DNA of 64,000 nt from Sorghum bicolor (GCF_000003195.3 NC_012872.2:59625695-59689694), one strand, 5' to 3'. Shown: positions 1-12,088, counted from the first letter of the stretch. Translations and numbers: made by a program. Notes: a model not told the origin generated them from the letters alone.

Positions 1-2837
1 AGAATGCTTATTGATCAAATCGCGCTAATAAAAAAGGTAGCGAGTAATAGTATAGAACATGTATTTTGTATCCTTACCCCACGCCAAAATCCGATTGAAG
101 CACCATGGCGAATGAACACCTCCTCAATCACCCGGTCAAAGATATGAGCAAGTGGAAGATATGAAATGTAAACATCATCCCCGTGAAGCTGATAGAACAA
201 AATAAGATTTTTGTAAAAGAAAGAAACAATGCATTGGGATAGAACACAGAAACAAAATACGAATGGTCTACCTGCTCGTTTGAGTTGTTGAGGAACTCAT
301 CTACTGCTGAAACAATGGTAACAATGCTCTTGTTCGAGATTAGTACTCCCTTGGGATCACCAGTTGTCCCACTGGTGTACATTATTGTGCATATGTCATC
401 CTTTTCCTTGGGTGGAAGTTCAAACTTCTCTTCACCTCCCTGTTGTTAGAACAGAAAAGATTAATCTTTCTAACTGATATATCAAGTCATATTTCTTACA
501 ATGATGCCACCAAAAATGTATAAGTTTGAAACAGAAAACATGCCTTAACACAAGTAGTATTCTTGTAACTAAGCATTTATTCATTCCATCTGTGATTTTT
601 TCAGGAAGGGAGAACCTTACCAGTTGCAGAAACTCTTCCCATGAGTAGATGGACAAGCCATTCTGTTCAACTTTTTCCTTGTGCACGGGATCAACCTTAC
701 CGAAGCTAACAATTGCTTTAAGCAAAATGAAAATGAATGAATATCAGTAAGTCATATCCACTACATTATAGCTTATCCACACATCCAGGAATTTTCTCAA
801 ACTTACTCTTCAAATATTTGGTCGCGTTGGGAAATGTCTTGAGCATCTGAAAAGAACAATGAATTATTTGAAATGCCCAAACAAACAAGCTGGTACAAGG
901 TATTCTCGCTAGATCAGGCAAGTTAAATGTACACTATGCTGTGGATTATTCTAATAAATCATCACGTACTATTTTGTTATCCTTTGAATATAAGGAAAAT
1001 GCAAATAATGATTTTAGATTCCTGCTGCAACATTCAAATGTTGTATGAGAAAAACTTATAGGTTTGAAATAGGTGATAAAAAAATGTCTTGTTTTTGTAA
1101 TAACAATTTATAAGTTGCTTTAAATTTTATACATATATGCTGACAAGGAGATATTATCAAAAGGCTCCAATAAAGAAGCATACCTCTCCAACTTTCTTTT
1201 CCTCAACAAAAGCAATTTGTACCTCTGCATGGCACAATACAAATTCTACTGCCCCAGCACCTACAGCCATAAAAGTTGACAGTAGATGAAGCAGACAATG
1301 TTATTAGCTTACCCAAACAGGATCTTTACATGCGTGCGTGTCAGCGTGTGTGACTGTACACATGTTGTGATTTGACAATTTGCTTTGTGAACATGATAAT
1401 TCTGAAGAATTTTCATTGCCCTATAGAAAAACAAAAAAGCTTACCAAGCGTGTCATACAGTGGAACACAGTAAATGCCATGGGCATTGCAGGCCTGAACA
1501 ATTAAGCAATGGAATGCATAAGCAACAAGTAAAAAAGGTGATAGCACTGTGAAAGTTGTGATATGGTCAATAAACAAAAAGCTGCAGAAATTTATTCATA
1601 AAAGACAGTAGACGTCTGGCATCTACATCGATAGAAATTCACACAAGCTTTTCTAGAAGCGTGTTATCCTCAAAAGGACCAAACAATTGACAAAGTCAAA
1701 ACTATGTGGTAAAGAAGAATTACTTTCCAATAAATTCCAGCATGCTATGTAACGTTGCTCTTGCCATCTTTTTCGTTTTTGGAACAAGAAAAGTTGTATC
1801 AATAGGACTTGTAGTTATGAGGCTAATAGCCTTTTCTTTTATTCAGCATCTGGTGATTACACAGTACCATCCTATGTTTCTAGTTGGGTTCCGGATATTG
1901 CTACTACTATAATAATAAGTGCACCTGCATACTGATGACCCACTCAGGAGAATTGGCTCCATAGATGCCGCACCGACCGCCCTGCAGACAATCATACATG
2001 CAACTGTGAGCGATCCATGCTGCATGGCGGATAATGGAAGAAAATAAACGAAGAACCATTCATTCTAGCCTCTCACTATGGAAGATCACGAGCAATAAGC
2101 TAAGGAAACGCCCATACCTTGCCGACGCCACAGCTCCGGATGGCAGCCCCAACCTTGAGCACGGTGTCGTATACCTGCTTGTAAGTCAGCCATGTGTAGC
2201 TGCCAGCCTGAGGACGCGTGAGACAAAGAGGCGACAGTGGAACTCATCAGAACATATTAAAAAAGAAACACGGATGCAGGTATGGAACCAGCACGGGCGC
2301 AGGTATGGAAGCAGGCTGCGGGCCACGAGCACCAACCTTCCCGTCGACAATTTCGCGGCGGCCCAGCATCTTGTTGTCGGGGTACTTCTCGACGGACATG
2401 CTGCACGGAGTCACATCACGCGCACGCGCACGTCACCACCGGGTTGGGAACGAACAAAATAATACAAATAAGAATTTCAACAATATCTAGAGAGAATTGC
2501 GGTGGATTCATGTCGATGGTGAGCGCAATCCGCAGGTTGGAGAGGCCGGCATTGCGAATCCCAGGGGGGAAGAGAATAGATAGATCTATCTGTACGCCTA
2601 CGTGCGAGGAGCAAAGCGGCTGGGGAGGAGATCACGCACGCGCGGCGGCGGCGGAAAACGGACGAGGACGACGTACCGGAATATGTCCCAGCAGCAGTCG
2701 AGCCCCGGCACGGCGGGCGGCGACGCGGAGTTGTCACCGGCCGCGCATCGGTACGTCGGCCCCGCCGACGGCGCCCCACCCGCCGCCTCCTTCGCCGGCT
2801 CCACCTCCACGAGGTGCTTCATCGATCCCGCCACCAT
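1..2837 (-). CDS. LACS: Long-chain acyl-CoA synthetase (LACS), N-terminal 10 exons, 3' end outside window
   Basis: Activates long-chain fatty acids to acyl-CoA with ATP (AMP-forming ligase, ANL superfamily); family members act at ER or other membranes in wax, cutin and storage-lipid synthesis. Exons read on the minus strand: 2677-2837, 2337-2400, 2118-2207, 1925-1981, 1445-1493, 1184-1260, 807-846, 621-715, 272-439, 78-188; all have GT/AG borders and keep frame. Bases 1-77 are intron. About 304 residues are present, including MLGRREIVDG, YGANSPEW, the P-loop motif MYTSGTTGDPKG (near residue 231) and YLPLAHIFDR (near 275). The rest of the adenylation domain is beyond base 1. Start chosen at ATG 2837 (MVAGSM); an ATG at 2822 (MKHL) is equally plausible. 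An in-frame ATG at 2927 gives a low-complexity extension not typical of the family. The LACS1-5 subtype cannot be assigned. Confidence 0.9.
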
Positions 2838-3050
2838 CTCTTTCGTCCTCCGTGCTTTTTTTTGTTTTTCCTTTTCGAGCAAAAAAAAAAACTCCCTCCC
2901 TCTCTCGCCTTGCGTACGCGAGCGCACGAGACGAGCGGCGCGTCAGGCTCCCGCACGCAGCAGCAGCAGCGGCGGCGAATTTATCACGCGGCGGAACCGG
3001 GCTCTGGTGTGATGCGCAACGGGGCGAGCGGCTCTATTTGTATCCCGGCG
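2838..3050 (-). promoter_or_regulatory. 5' leader and core promoter of the LACS gene
   Basis: GC-rich leader just upstream of the LACS start. On the minus strand a TATA-like ATACAAATAG lies at about 3034-3043, roughly 200 nt before the ATG. This is inference from position and sequence; no transcript data were available. Plus-strand ORFs across this region are antisense to exon 1 and not considered genes. Confidence 0.4.
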
Positions 3051-3126
3051 GCACGCGGCCCACCCACGAACCCGATACACACACAGGAGTCAGCGCCTCA
3101 GCGGTGGAGTATACTACGGCACAAAC

Positions 3127-3395
3127 TGTTTTTTTTAAAATAGTTTTATGAGTGACTTTCTATATGAAGCTAAGCTATTTTGGAAAAATTGTTTGGCAAA
3201 ATAGCTTCACCAACTACTTCATGCATAGTTGAGAGAGAGAAATGAGAGAGAAGCTACAATAAACTACTTTTTTTCAGCTTCATCCAACTTATGTTTTTGT
3301 GAGAGAAGGAAAAAAACAGCTTCATCATGAAGCTGTTTTGAAAATAAGTGTTTGGCAAAGAAAAACGCTCATGAAGAGCTGTACTTGCGTTCTGC
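3127..3395. repeat. Inverted-repeat (MITE-like) AT-rich element upstream of LACS
   Basis: The AT-rich block repeatedly carries, in both orientations, variants of GAAGCTGTTTTG and of TGTTTGGCAAA, so much of it can fold back on itself. It separates the LACS promoter from a GC-rich stretch. No transposase ORF is present. The exact ends and superfamily are not clear. Confidence 0.45.
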
Positions 3396-4200
3396 ATGGC
3401 CGGCTTGCCCGCGATCGCCAAGGCTGACCTGACCCCGTTAGCCAAGGAGGAGGGGATACGGGACGCATGGTTCAGAATTTTAGACGGGAGCCACTGTTTC
3501 ACGGCGACGGATTTGTTTATGTGGCACGGCGACGTGGTGCGGCACGGCACGGTAGACTGGACGGGCGGGGCGGGGGTGATCGGTGGAGTTGATCGCGTGG
3601 CGTGGAATTTCTTCGAGGGGCGGAAACGTCGTTGAGAGAGATTGACAAGGATCGGATCTCGGTTCAACTTCCACGGGCGTTAGTTGCTGGCACTTATTTT
3701 TATCTAACTAACCACGGCGCTGAGTGGTGGTGGGCGCTGCACGGAAGGGACCGACCGGGCCGGCCCGGCCATTACTCCGATCCACGGCAATAATGACACC
3801 GTGGCGTAGGGTGGCAGGTTTTTTTTTTTTCTTTACTGTAGAAGAGAAGGGCTGCTTGCGCGACCATCCAGATGGATGGTGACCGGCTTTAACTATGTGA
3901 ATCTCATCTTCTGTGAGGGGGAAACATTCGCAACATGAACCCTCGTTAATTCCTTTATATGATGCCCCTCTCAAGCTCAGTTTCGTTAACCCACAATTTC
4001 AGTTTCGTTGATATATATTTCGCTTCCATCAATTATACTTTGCTCTGAATTATAAGACGTTTTACCGTTTCCAGTATATCTAAATGCATAGTAAAAACTA
4101 CTAGTAGTATTTATCTATAAAAATCAATACGTCTACCACATATAATATATACATACTTTATTCCAGCTTTATACGAGTAAAATAAACTGAGCAGACCAAA
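3396..4200. other. Intergenic, no gene recognised
   Basis: The GC-rich part (3396-3790) has short ORFs on both strands without recognisable domains. From about 3810 the sequence is AT-rich, and 4040-4200 looks like a degraded Stowaway-type repeat (ATTATAAGACGTTTT). Confidence 0.5.
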
Positions 4201-4336
4201 TACTTCCCTCATTCCAAATTATAAGATATTTTGGTTTTTTTAGATACAATAATTTTTGTTATGCATCTAGATATACACTAACATCTAGATACATAGTAAA
4301 AATAATCTATCTAAAAAAGTCAAAACGGAGTGAGTA
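4201..4336. repeat. Stowaway-like MITE
   Basis: Starts TACTTCCCTCATTCCAAAT and ends with an inverted AACGGAGTGAGTA. The ends match the common grass CTCCCTC(C/T) Stowaway (Tc1/mariner) termini and are bordered by TA. About 136 bp, non-coding. Confidence 0.65.
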
Positions 4337-4426
4337 GCAAGCAACAAGTGAAAAAAAATAGTTACATTCTATGCATATGCTACTTCTGTACATCAAATGT
4401 GACGTATTGTCAGTTATCACCAGCTC

Positions 4427-7400
4427 CTAGTTGTCAGGTTTCAAGCTATCTCTTCGAAGTTTGCACCTGCATTGATCCAGGGGCAGGTCGAAACTTGCAG
4501 TGCCGATGAACCAGTAGAGAACCCATTTCAAATCGCAAAGCATGTTCTTGAGCGCCTTGGTCGAGTTCTCTTTCGTGTTAAAATCACCTAGGACGACCCT
4601 GTAGCCCCCTATTTTGTCACCATCAATCCTGTGAAACAAATAAAATTAACTATACAATTTGGGCAACGTTGCGGGCATTAATACACCCCAAATAGTTGAG
4701 GAGACGGCTGGCAGATAGAGGTTCTTTGGCCTAAGTATATCTGGATATGCACCCCTAACAATACAGAAGATGGCTACCGGACTTCTTCGAGCCAAAATGT
4801 ATTTCAGTATAGATTTATAGAAAGCAACATATCAGAAAAGAACAAAACATCGAAATAGGTATATACCATAATAATAAGCCAATGGAGCCATAATTTGGAT
4901 ATACTTCTGAAAAGAGTGATTGAGTACATAAACTTCTAGAAAATATCATTATGTGCCAAGGATACTGATATTTCGGGGTAAAATACTGAGCCATGATATG
5001 CAACAGAAGTGCAACTTGACCCCAAGCAGCATTTATCTCATCCCACTCAACCTAAGAGTGACATAGATTTAAATCAAATAGCTGAACTCAGAAGTGTGCC
5101 TCAAATAGAATGCAGGCGAAGCATTGAATGTAGTGAATCAATGTCTTATCTTTGATCTTTGCAACTTGAAGTTAGGATACCTACCTCAGGAGAGTGTCCA
5201 AGACGGAGGTTATTTATTGTTCCAAATACTCCATGTTGTGAAATATAGAATGCATCATTCAGAACATTTGTGTGCTTTAACAGTTCCAGATGGGCCTGAG
5301 AAACTTCTATTTTTGCCAAAATAGCATTTTGTTCTTCCTGCATAGTGAAGTGGCAATTTACAGGTAGTAAACTATCAGTAACAGAAGAAAATGTCGGGAA
5401 ACAATTCAATCCTTAGGGAAACCTGCACATAGATAACGAATCATAATTTCTGCTGCTATCTGCAGATAAGAATGGAGGCAATATATGCACAATGCAACAA
5501 CATTATTGGCTTTAGCCATCAATTTGTTGACACGGAAGAAATATATGATGACAAAAGCAACGTAGACTTGGTAAACTTTGAGTTTCTGAATCCTAGCTGA
5601 TATGAAACAGAGCACATGTCTAGTTGTATGTACATTTCACTGAACTTGTCAACACATTTTGAAGTACGACAACATTAAGACAGTGCATTGTTAATCTGAT
5701 AAGTAGATATCCATATACATATGAACTATAATGAGTATACCTGATGAGATTTCCGCTGAAAACAAAAGCTGTTGAATTCTTGCCAGTATCTGCCAAGAAT
5801 ATGACACATAAGCTTTTCTCAACAATTTAGTATGTATACAGTAGGAGAACCAAAAACTGCAGACTGCATAAGCAACTGCATAGTTGTGGTGGTGATTCGC
5901 AGAACAATATTCCTGTGACAACGATTCTCCAGCGGTGGTATCTTTTGGTGCCAACTTATATCGAATGCTGTACTTAGTTAATTAGCAGAACCAAATTATT
6001 TTATGTTTCCAGTAAAGAAGTGGGTGCAATATTTATCAACCTCTTGCTAACAGGAAAGAAACAAAGGAAACAAGAAAAACAGAAAAAACTGCAAGAAAAA
6101 CTAACAGATGGAGCACCTACTGATAGCATCAAGTAAATAAACATGATTCAGGAGAATGCAACCTAGACAAACTTTAAAACTAATATCAAGAAAATGCCTG
6201 AAAGAAAATGGCAAGGAGAAAAAAATACTAACTGCTCTTTCAATTCCTTAAAATGTTTACATTTTGTTTCAAGATCTTTCATCTCAGAAATAACTTCTGA
6301 ATATTGCTTTTCAGCTTCTTCAATATCAGGTCTAAGTTTCTTTTCTTCTTCCTCAATCTGAAATTGCAGCACAAAATACAAATGGAATTCACAAAAGTGT
6401 TACATTCCAACAAAAAATTAACAAAAAATTCTTATAGCCTCTGCAATAAGGTTGGAACATTGACATATCCGACAGTTTTTGAAAGAAAGGACATATTTGA
6501 CAGTAATATTCTGCCATGAGTTGATTGCTTATGTCTGGTTATTCATCAAATATACCAATTAAGCAGTAATATATGGATCCCGTGTCTTCATTAGTTCTAA
6601 TCAAATCATATATGCCAAGAGGCACGCTCACCTTTTTTTTCTCCTTAAGAAAATCCATTTCACTGAGGATGCTGTAGGACTCCTGCTCCAAATGTTGAAG
6701 AGAAGCCTCATAAGCTTTAATATCACAACTAATATCTTCAATCTCAAAATCCATCTTATCAGAAAGAATTCTCATACATTCTAGACAAAGTGGCTGCTTA
6801 ACCTGCATATGACAGAAGTAGCAAATATATGCGTGCTCACATAATGAATATTGACGCATCTTAAACAAGCAATAGTACCTGAGTTTGTGAGGTAGCAATC
6901 TCAAATGCTCTTTTCAATACAGTAACACTAGAGAAAAATCCAGAATTATTTCCTGGCATAGAGCTACTGGAGTTAACACTTGGTGGCAGCAGCTGTCTAC
7001 CAACTCCTTCAGAGGAAGATGTCTTGTATATGGAAGCAGCAGGAGGTGGAAGCATAATATATGAACCCTCTATTGGCCTTGGTGGTTGGTTAGGTTCAAT
7101 ATGTGGGGCTGCTGCACTTCGTGGACGTGGGGGGATTCCAGGACCTTGAGATCTATTGTTCTTTGATAATACTACATAAGAACTGTCCATGCTGCCTGCG
7201 CCCATAGTACTGCCCTGAGCAGCAGATGCATGCATACCTGCACCCATTAACGGCACAAAAGGTAAGAACCACCACTATCGCAAAATTGCAAAATGGAGAA
7301 GCTTGATGGGTATGGGTAGTGCTTGAAGGAAAAAAAAAAGTAGCAACAATGGCTGTCAAGGTAATTCTGTGAAACAATAATTTAAAAGAAGATATCTAGA

Positions 7401-8243
7401 GTAAAGCTTGAAAGGCAAATGACAAATGGTAATCCTGGTTTTAGTACTAATGCCCCTGGAATAATTTAATCATTTATCCTGCTTGGCAAATAAAATAAAT
7501 TCCAATGTTTAGCATCATCTAAACAAAATAATTAAGAATTGTTAACCGTATGATCAAGGCAGCAGCCTTTTCCCCACTTCAAGAAAAGAATTATAGCTAT
7601 GTTCCTGAACGAGTCACATGTCCGAGTATTTAGCTGTTTAGCTAGGTTCCATTGTGTGAACACCTCTATTCAAAACTCTAAGGAAGAGAGGACTGCAAAT
7701 GTAATTTTCTTTTATTTAAGCCAAAAATGTTTTCAATTCCAGCCATGAGCTCACTAGCCCTCCTTTGGAACGTAGGATTGAAAAAAAAATGCAGGAATAG
7801 GATAGGAATTCATTAGCAAAATAGAGGAAACATTAATTTTGTAGGAATTCATAAGCCATAGGAATGAGAATCCTATATTTTTCCTTCGCGTTTCTACAAT
7901 CCAAAGGGGAGCATTGCAAACCAATAATACCCAAATTGCACTTGAAATTGCTGCATTTCTTTTTCTAGAAACATTACAGTTTAGTACATTCCATTAGAAA
8001 AATGCACTTGAAAAATGCGTGGTAATATGTATTCATCTTCTAAGAATTTAGCCATGATAAAATCAGTTGAGGATGACGAGTTGGTAAAGGTAACAGAATA
8101 GTGCTAGTGTAATCTAATCGGGCCAGAGAATGGGTACCGGAGTCAGCTCCGACGACAACAAGCGCGCCGTGGCACTCCTTACACCTGGTTCGCAGCGGAG
8201 ACGGGTCCACCGCGCCGCCCTTGCCACCGGTCGGACGCTTCAT
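4427..8243 (-). CDS. ATG6: Beclin-1/ATG6-like autophagy protein with shortened BARA domain
   Basis: Beclin-1/ATG6 is a subunit of the class III PI3-kinase complex (VPS34/VPS15) needed for autophagosome and vacuolar trafficking. Exons: 8138-8243, 6879-7237, 6632-6802, 6233-6357, 5741-5789, 5185-5337, 4966-5051, 4427-4628; GT/AG and frame hold, giving 416 aa. Seen in order: [12 protein letters not shown] (CxxC N-terminus), BH3-like [32 protein letters not shown], a coiled coil ([14 protein letters not shown] to [16 protein letters not shown]), then [21 protein letters not shown] and [12 protein letters not shown] of the BARA domain. The final exon begins IDGDKIGGY and includes [18 protein letters not shown]. 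About 80-90 residues present in other plant ATG6 proteins (the ELFGPVNLFW part) are missing between exons 7 and 8. It may be a truncated isoform gene or a decaying paralogue. It shares an upstream region with SDE2. Confidence 0.8.
7758..7911. repeat. MITE in ATG6 intron 1
   Basis: Terminal inverted repeats CCCTCCTTTGGAACGTAGGATTG and CAATCCAAAGGGGAG enclose an AT-rich core of about 150 bp with inner inverted GGAATTCAT motifs. Non-coding; it lies within the 0.9-kb first intron of the ATG6-like gene. Confidence 0.6.
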
Positions 8244-8671
8244 CTCGCCGGGCAGACGCTCTTGACTAGCTAGAATCCTCGCTGAACCGTAACAGCATCG
8301 CGTTTCGCGGACTCCGAAGCTGCTTTGTATCAGCTATTCTCGCCACGAGTGGAGTCGACTCGGAGGAGGTGACGGGCGGGCGAGGGCGACCAGGACTCCA
8401 CCGCAGGAGGAACCCGAGGAAGACGCTGACGGAACCGGACGGATACGCACGGCGCCGCAAATAGCATCATTCAATGACATGTGGGACCCGAAACGGAAAG
8501 ATTTCGGGGCCCACGTGTCGGTGGGTTTGAGGACGGTATCGTCCTCGTGCCTTCTCCGTTATAAGGACGTCTCTGGTAAGGTTTTCTCTCTCTCCGTCTC
8601 TCGCTTCGCCAACGCCGGCGAGAGCTAGGGTTTCGTGCGCCACCGTACCGCCACCGCCACTTCCGCACGCC
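8244..8671. promoter_or_regulatory. Shared 428-bp head-to-head promoter region of ATG6 (-) and SDE2 (+)
   Basis: The start codons of the two divergent genes are 428 bp apart. A TATA-like TTATAAGG lies at about 8559-8566 in the SDE2 direction, followed by a CT-rich leader (TTTTCTCTCTCTCCGTCTCTC). No clear TATA was seen for ATG6, whose side is GC-rich. Bidirectional use is inferred from spacing. Confidence 0.45.
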
Positions 8672-11600
8672 ATGGCCGAGACCCCTACGTATCAGATCCT
8701 GGTGCGTCTCCTCGACGGGCGCACCAGATGTCTCCGCTTCTCCACGCCCACCGTTTCCGGCACGGTGCTCCTCGACGCCGTCGCGTCGATCTCTCGCGTA
8801 CCCGCTGACGCCCTCCGCCTCGTCACCGGCCGCATCGACGTCTCGCCCTCCTCCGTCCTCACCTCGGCAGCTGATGGCCAGTTCCCCTACGCGTCCGCGC
8901 TCCTCCGCCTTCGAGGAGGCAAGGGCGGGTTCGGCTCCCTCCTCAGAGGGGCCGCCTCCAAGGCGGGGCAGAAGAAGACCAGCAACTTTGACGCCTGCCG
9001 CGACATCAACGGCCGCCGCCTCCGCCACGTCAACGCTGAGCGCCGCCTCGAGGAATGGAAGGCCGAGGCCGCCGACCGCCAGCTAGAAAAGCTCGCTGAG
9101 AACTTTATCAAGAAGAAGGCCAAGGAGGCGGGCCGCAGCGGCGGACCCTCAGCTGCCGAGGTGGACAAGTACCTGGAGAAGTACCGCAAAGATGCTGAGA
9201 TCTGCGTGAACGCGGTTGAGGAATCCGTGCGTGCATCTCTTGGAAAGAGGAAGACCGCTCCTAAGCTGCCCTCTGGCGCAGACGCTAAGAAGCTTAAGAT
9301 TTGGTGAGTACCGTCCAATCTTTTAACATGTTGATTCAATTACAGATCGCCGAAATCAATTAGTTATTGTGAAACTTTTATATGCTTATTATTCAGCTAG
9401 TACTTCCATCCAAAATAAATCAATTCCTATAATCACTTGAAGGCTATCTTAAGTTTGACTAACTTTATACTAGGAAAGAGTAACATCATCTATGACACCA
9501 AATAAGTGCAGTATGAAAATATATTTGATGGAGTATCTATCTAGTGATACTAATTTGGTGTCATAGATATTGGTGTTCTTTTCTATAAATTTTGTTAAAC
9601 TTAAAAATAGTTTGACTTAGGGCACTCACAATGCAAGACTCTATCACAGAGTCCAAGACAATTAATTACATATTATTTATGATATTTTGCTGATGTGGCA
9701 GCATATTTATTGAAGAAAAAGGTAGAAAAAATAAGACTCCAAGTCTTATTTAGACTCTAAGTCTACATTGTTCGAGGTAATAAATAACTTTAGAGTCTGC
9801 ATTGTGAGTGCCCTTAGGACAACTCTAGGAGTTGATTTATTTTGGGACAGAGGGAGTATTTATGGCTAGTCTCAATGGAAAGTTTCATGTCCTTGTTTTC
9901 AGTTTCATTTTAGTGATTCATAGGCTAGCTGCAGCATTTAATTATTCCATGTTGTGATCAAATGTGCCATGTGGGCCATTTAATATATTTCTAGGTGTTA
10001 GCATATTAGAATATGGTCAATGGTCATACTCTCATTTCATCTTACATGGAACTCTCATCCTCTCACAAATTTGGGTGAGTAATGTGGGCATGTAAGAGGC
10101 ATTTCATGTTTGATTTTCTCAAAGCAACATGTCAATTTTGATAGTTGTTCTGGTAAGCCACAAATTTAAGTTACTTCTGGGATGACTGGGGTTGGGGGTA
10201 AAGGAAGTTCTGTGCAAGTCTGCGTTTCTTTTTTAGGTAGCTAACTAAATCAAATATATCCCTTGACAATGGCTTAATGTTTCCTGTTCTAGTTTGTGTT
10301 GTGAGGTGTCTGAATTATTTCGATTATGCAGGTTGGGAAAGAACAAAGTAGAAGAAGATGAAAGTGATAGTGACAGTGACATTGACAGTGATGTAGATGA
10401 TGAGAACAGTGAAGATCATGAGAACACAGATGCAAAATCTGTACTAGTTGATGACGGGAATTGCTCAAATGGATCCAGCAAAAATGAAAAGCTTGAACTG
10501 GGTTCTGTTTCTGGGTCACATTCAGAAGGAGAGTCCTCAGGGGAAAAGTCCCAACTGACAACAAGATCAGGAGCTGAAGGTGGTGACTTCGAATCTGATG
10601 GTAGTGCAGAGCCTGAGGTAGGAATGGTGGATCATCTCATTTCTGTGAACAGTGCTGCTGCTGCTGCTTCAGAAGAAGTGCTGAAATCAGATGAAGTGAC
10701 AGCAGATGAGGATAACACTGCTTCAGCTACTTCAAACCAAAGCAATCCAGGGGTACCACAAGTTGAAGAAGCGCTGAAAGCAGATGAGGATAAAGCTGCT
10801 TCAGCTACTTCAAACCAAAACAATCCAGAGGTGCCACAATTAGAAGAATATGCTGACGCCAGAAAATCTTATTCAGAGCCATTGGACCTTGCAAAGTACA
10901 GTTCAGCTGCAGAATTGGAGGTATGTTTTTTTCATGGCAGGTTCTTGTTTTTATTTTGTTTACATGATAGTCATCTCTAGAAATGGATTTTCCTGAGTCT
11001 TTGTCAGAAATTAGAAGTGTACATGTACTTTTGAGGATATTAGCTAGCTCTTCTAGTAAGCAGTTACTAGGTCAATTTAAATAGCACTAGTCTTGTATAG
11101 CTAGCCCTCGAATACTCTGACAAACACTGAACTGTCGAATTCTGCTATTTCTGTTTCAGCATATATTCATATATGAAATGGCAAATGGGACTGCCTCGAA
11201 AATGGTTAATCGCCTTATGTAGATATCATTGGCCCTCAAATACTCTGTCTATCACTTGTCATCAACTTTTGCCAATTCTGTAACAATTTAATATTCATTT
11301 GAAGTGGCAAATGGGATGGCTTTGGAAATTAATGTGGAGTCAGCTTATTCTAGTAGATATCATTGGCTCTCTAATAGTCCAATACTCTGACGAACGTTTA
11401 GTTATCTCTTTCTGCCAACTCTGTTTCATTTTGATATTCATTTGAAGTGGCATATGGGATTGGCTTGGAAATTAATGTGCAACCAGCTTATGAGGGGTCT
11501 CCCATAGTTCCATACATGTGAAGTGTAATGTGCAACAATGATGATGCTCATTCAAACACACACTATCAGCACACTGTGTCAGTCTACATGCTTGATTCCT

Positions 11601-12088
11601 TTTTCTTTAGACGCACGTGTAAATCTGTTTGACTTGTATTGTGGACTTGTGGTAATATGTTCATATCCTACTTGGCTGTTTGAGCACAGTTCACTGGATT
11701 TCTGTTCCTTTCTTCCATTTTCCATATGAACTCTATCCACAGAAGGTTCTAGGTTTTTGTTTGATTTTGTCTTGCTTTTATTATATAATTATAAGACAAA
11801 TAAGGGTCTGGGTGTTTGTTTGACCATTGTTTTCTCCTCTGCATGAATTTAAATCAAAAAACTTTTGCCTGATCTCAATGTTGTTTCTCACATTGCTAAC
11901 CTTTGGTTTTGTTGTTGCCTTACAAGGTGCTTGGTCTGGAGAAGCTAAAAATAGAGCTGCAGTCCCGCGGATTAAAATGTGGTGGAACTTTACAGGAGCG
12001 AGCTGCCCGACTCTTCCTTCTGAAGACAACTCCATTGGATAAGTTACCAAAGAAGCTGCTTGCAAAGGCCACTACTGGGGGGAAGTGA
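8672..12088 (+). CDS. SDE2: SDE2-like protein (ubiquitin-like N-terminus, SAP-like C-terminus)
   Basis: SDE2 proteins are made as ubiquitin-like precursors; cleavage after GG releases a C-terminal fragment starting with Lys that acts in pre-mRNA splicing and, in animals, in replication-stress control in the nucleus. Exons 8672-9303, 10332-10920 and 11927-12088 join in frame to 460 aa. Seen: ubiquitin-like fold at residues 1-83 ending LLRLRGG, then KGGFGSLLRG, the family's invariant processing site (G83/K84); a basic region with coiled-coil-like EERRLEEW/KYLEKYRKD patterns; an acidic Ser/Asp/Glu-rich middle (DESDSDSDIDSDVDDE); and a C-terminal LEKLKIELQSRGLKCGG...RAARLFLLK resembling the SAP/telomere-stability C-terminal domain. 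Start at 8672 is fixed by the conserved N-terminal fold. Introns carry MITEs and internal repeats. Function in this plant is inferred from family. Confidence 0.88.
9401..9858. repeat. Stowaway-like element in SDE2 intron 1, interrupted by a Tourist MITE
   Basis: Left end TACTTCCATCCAAAATAAAT and right end ATTTATTTTGGGACAGAGGG(AGTA) are inverted copies and lie at TA sites. The 194-bp Tourist-like element at 9620-9813 sits in the middle, so this element inserted first. Confidence 0.7.
9620..9813. repeat. Tourist-like (PIF/Harbinger) MITE nested in a Stowaway
   Basis: Inverted ends GGGCACTCACAATGC and GCATTGTGAGTGCCC flanked by TTA on both sides (9617-9619 and 9814-9816), the 3-bp target duplication expected for Harbinger-type elements. 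A second copy of the family is at 53273-53477. Confidence 0.8.
11159..11490 (+). repeat. Imperfect tandem repeats (about 135 bp unit) in SDE2 intron 2
   Basis: Three successive units begin ATATTCAT(A/T)TGAA.TGGCA near 11162, 11292 and 11430 and share 'gatatcattggc' and 'aatactctg' blocks. The units are diverged. The same array recurs in the partial SDE2 copy at about 14815-15440. Confidence 0.55.

Noticed and set aside
2282..3151. 289-aa plus-strand ORF
   Set aside because: It runs antisense across LACS exons 1-2 and their GC-rich leader; composition is low-complexity Arg/Pro/Ser and no family was recognised.
10289..10564. His/Cys-rich minus-strand ORF
   Set aside because: Antisense shadow of the acidic Asp/Ser-rich SDE2 exon 2.
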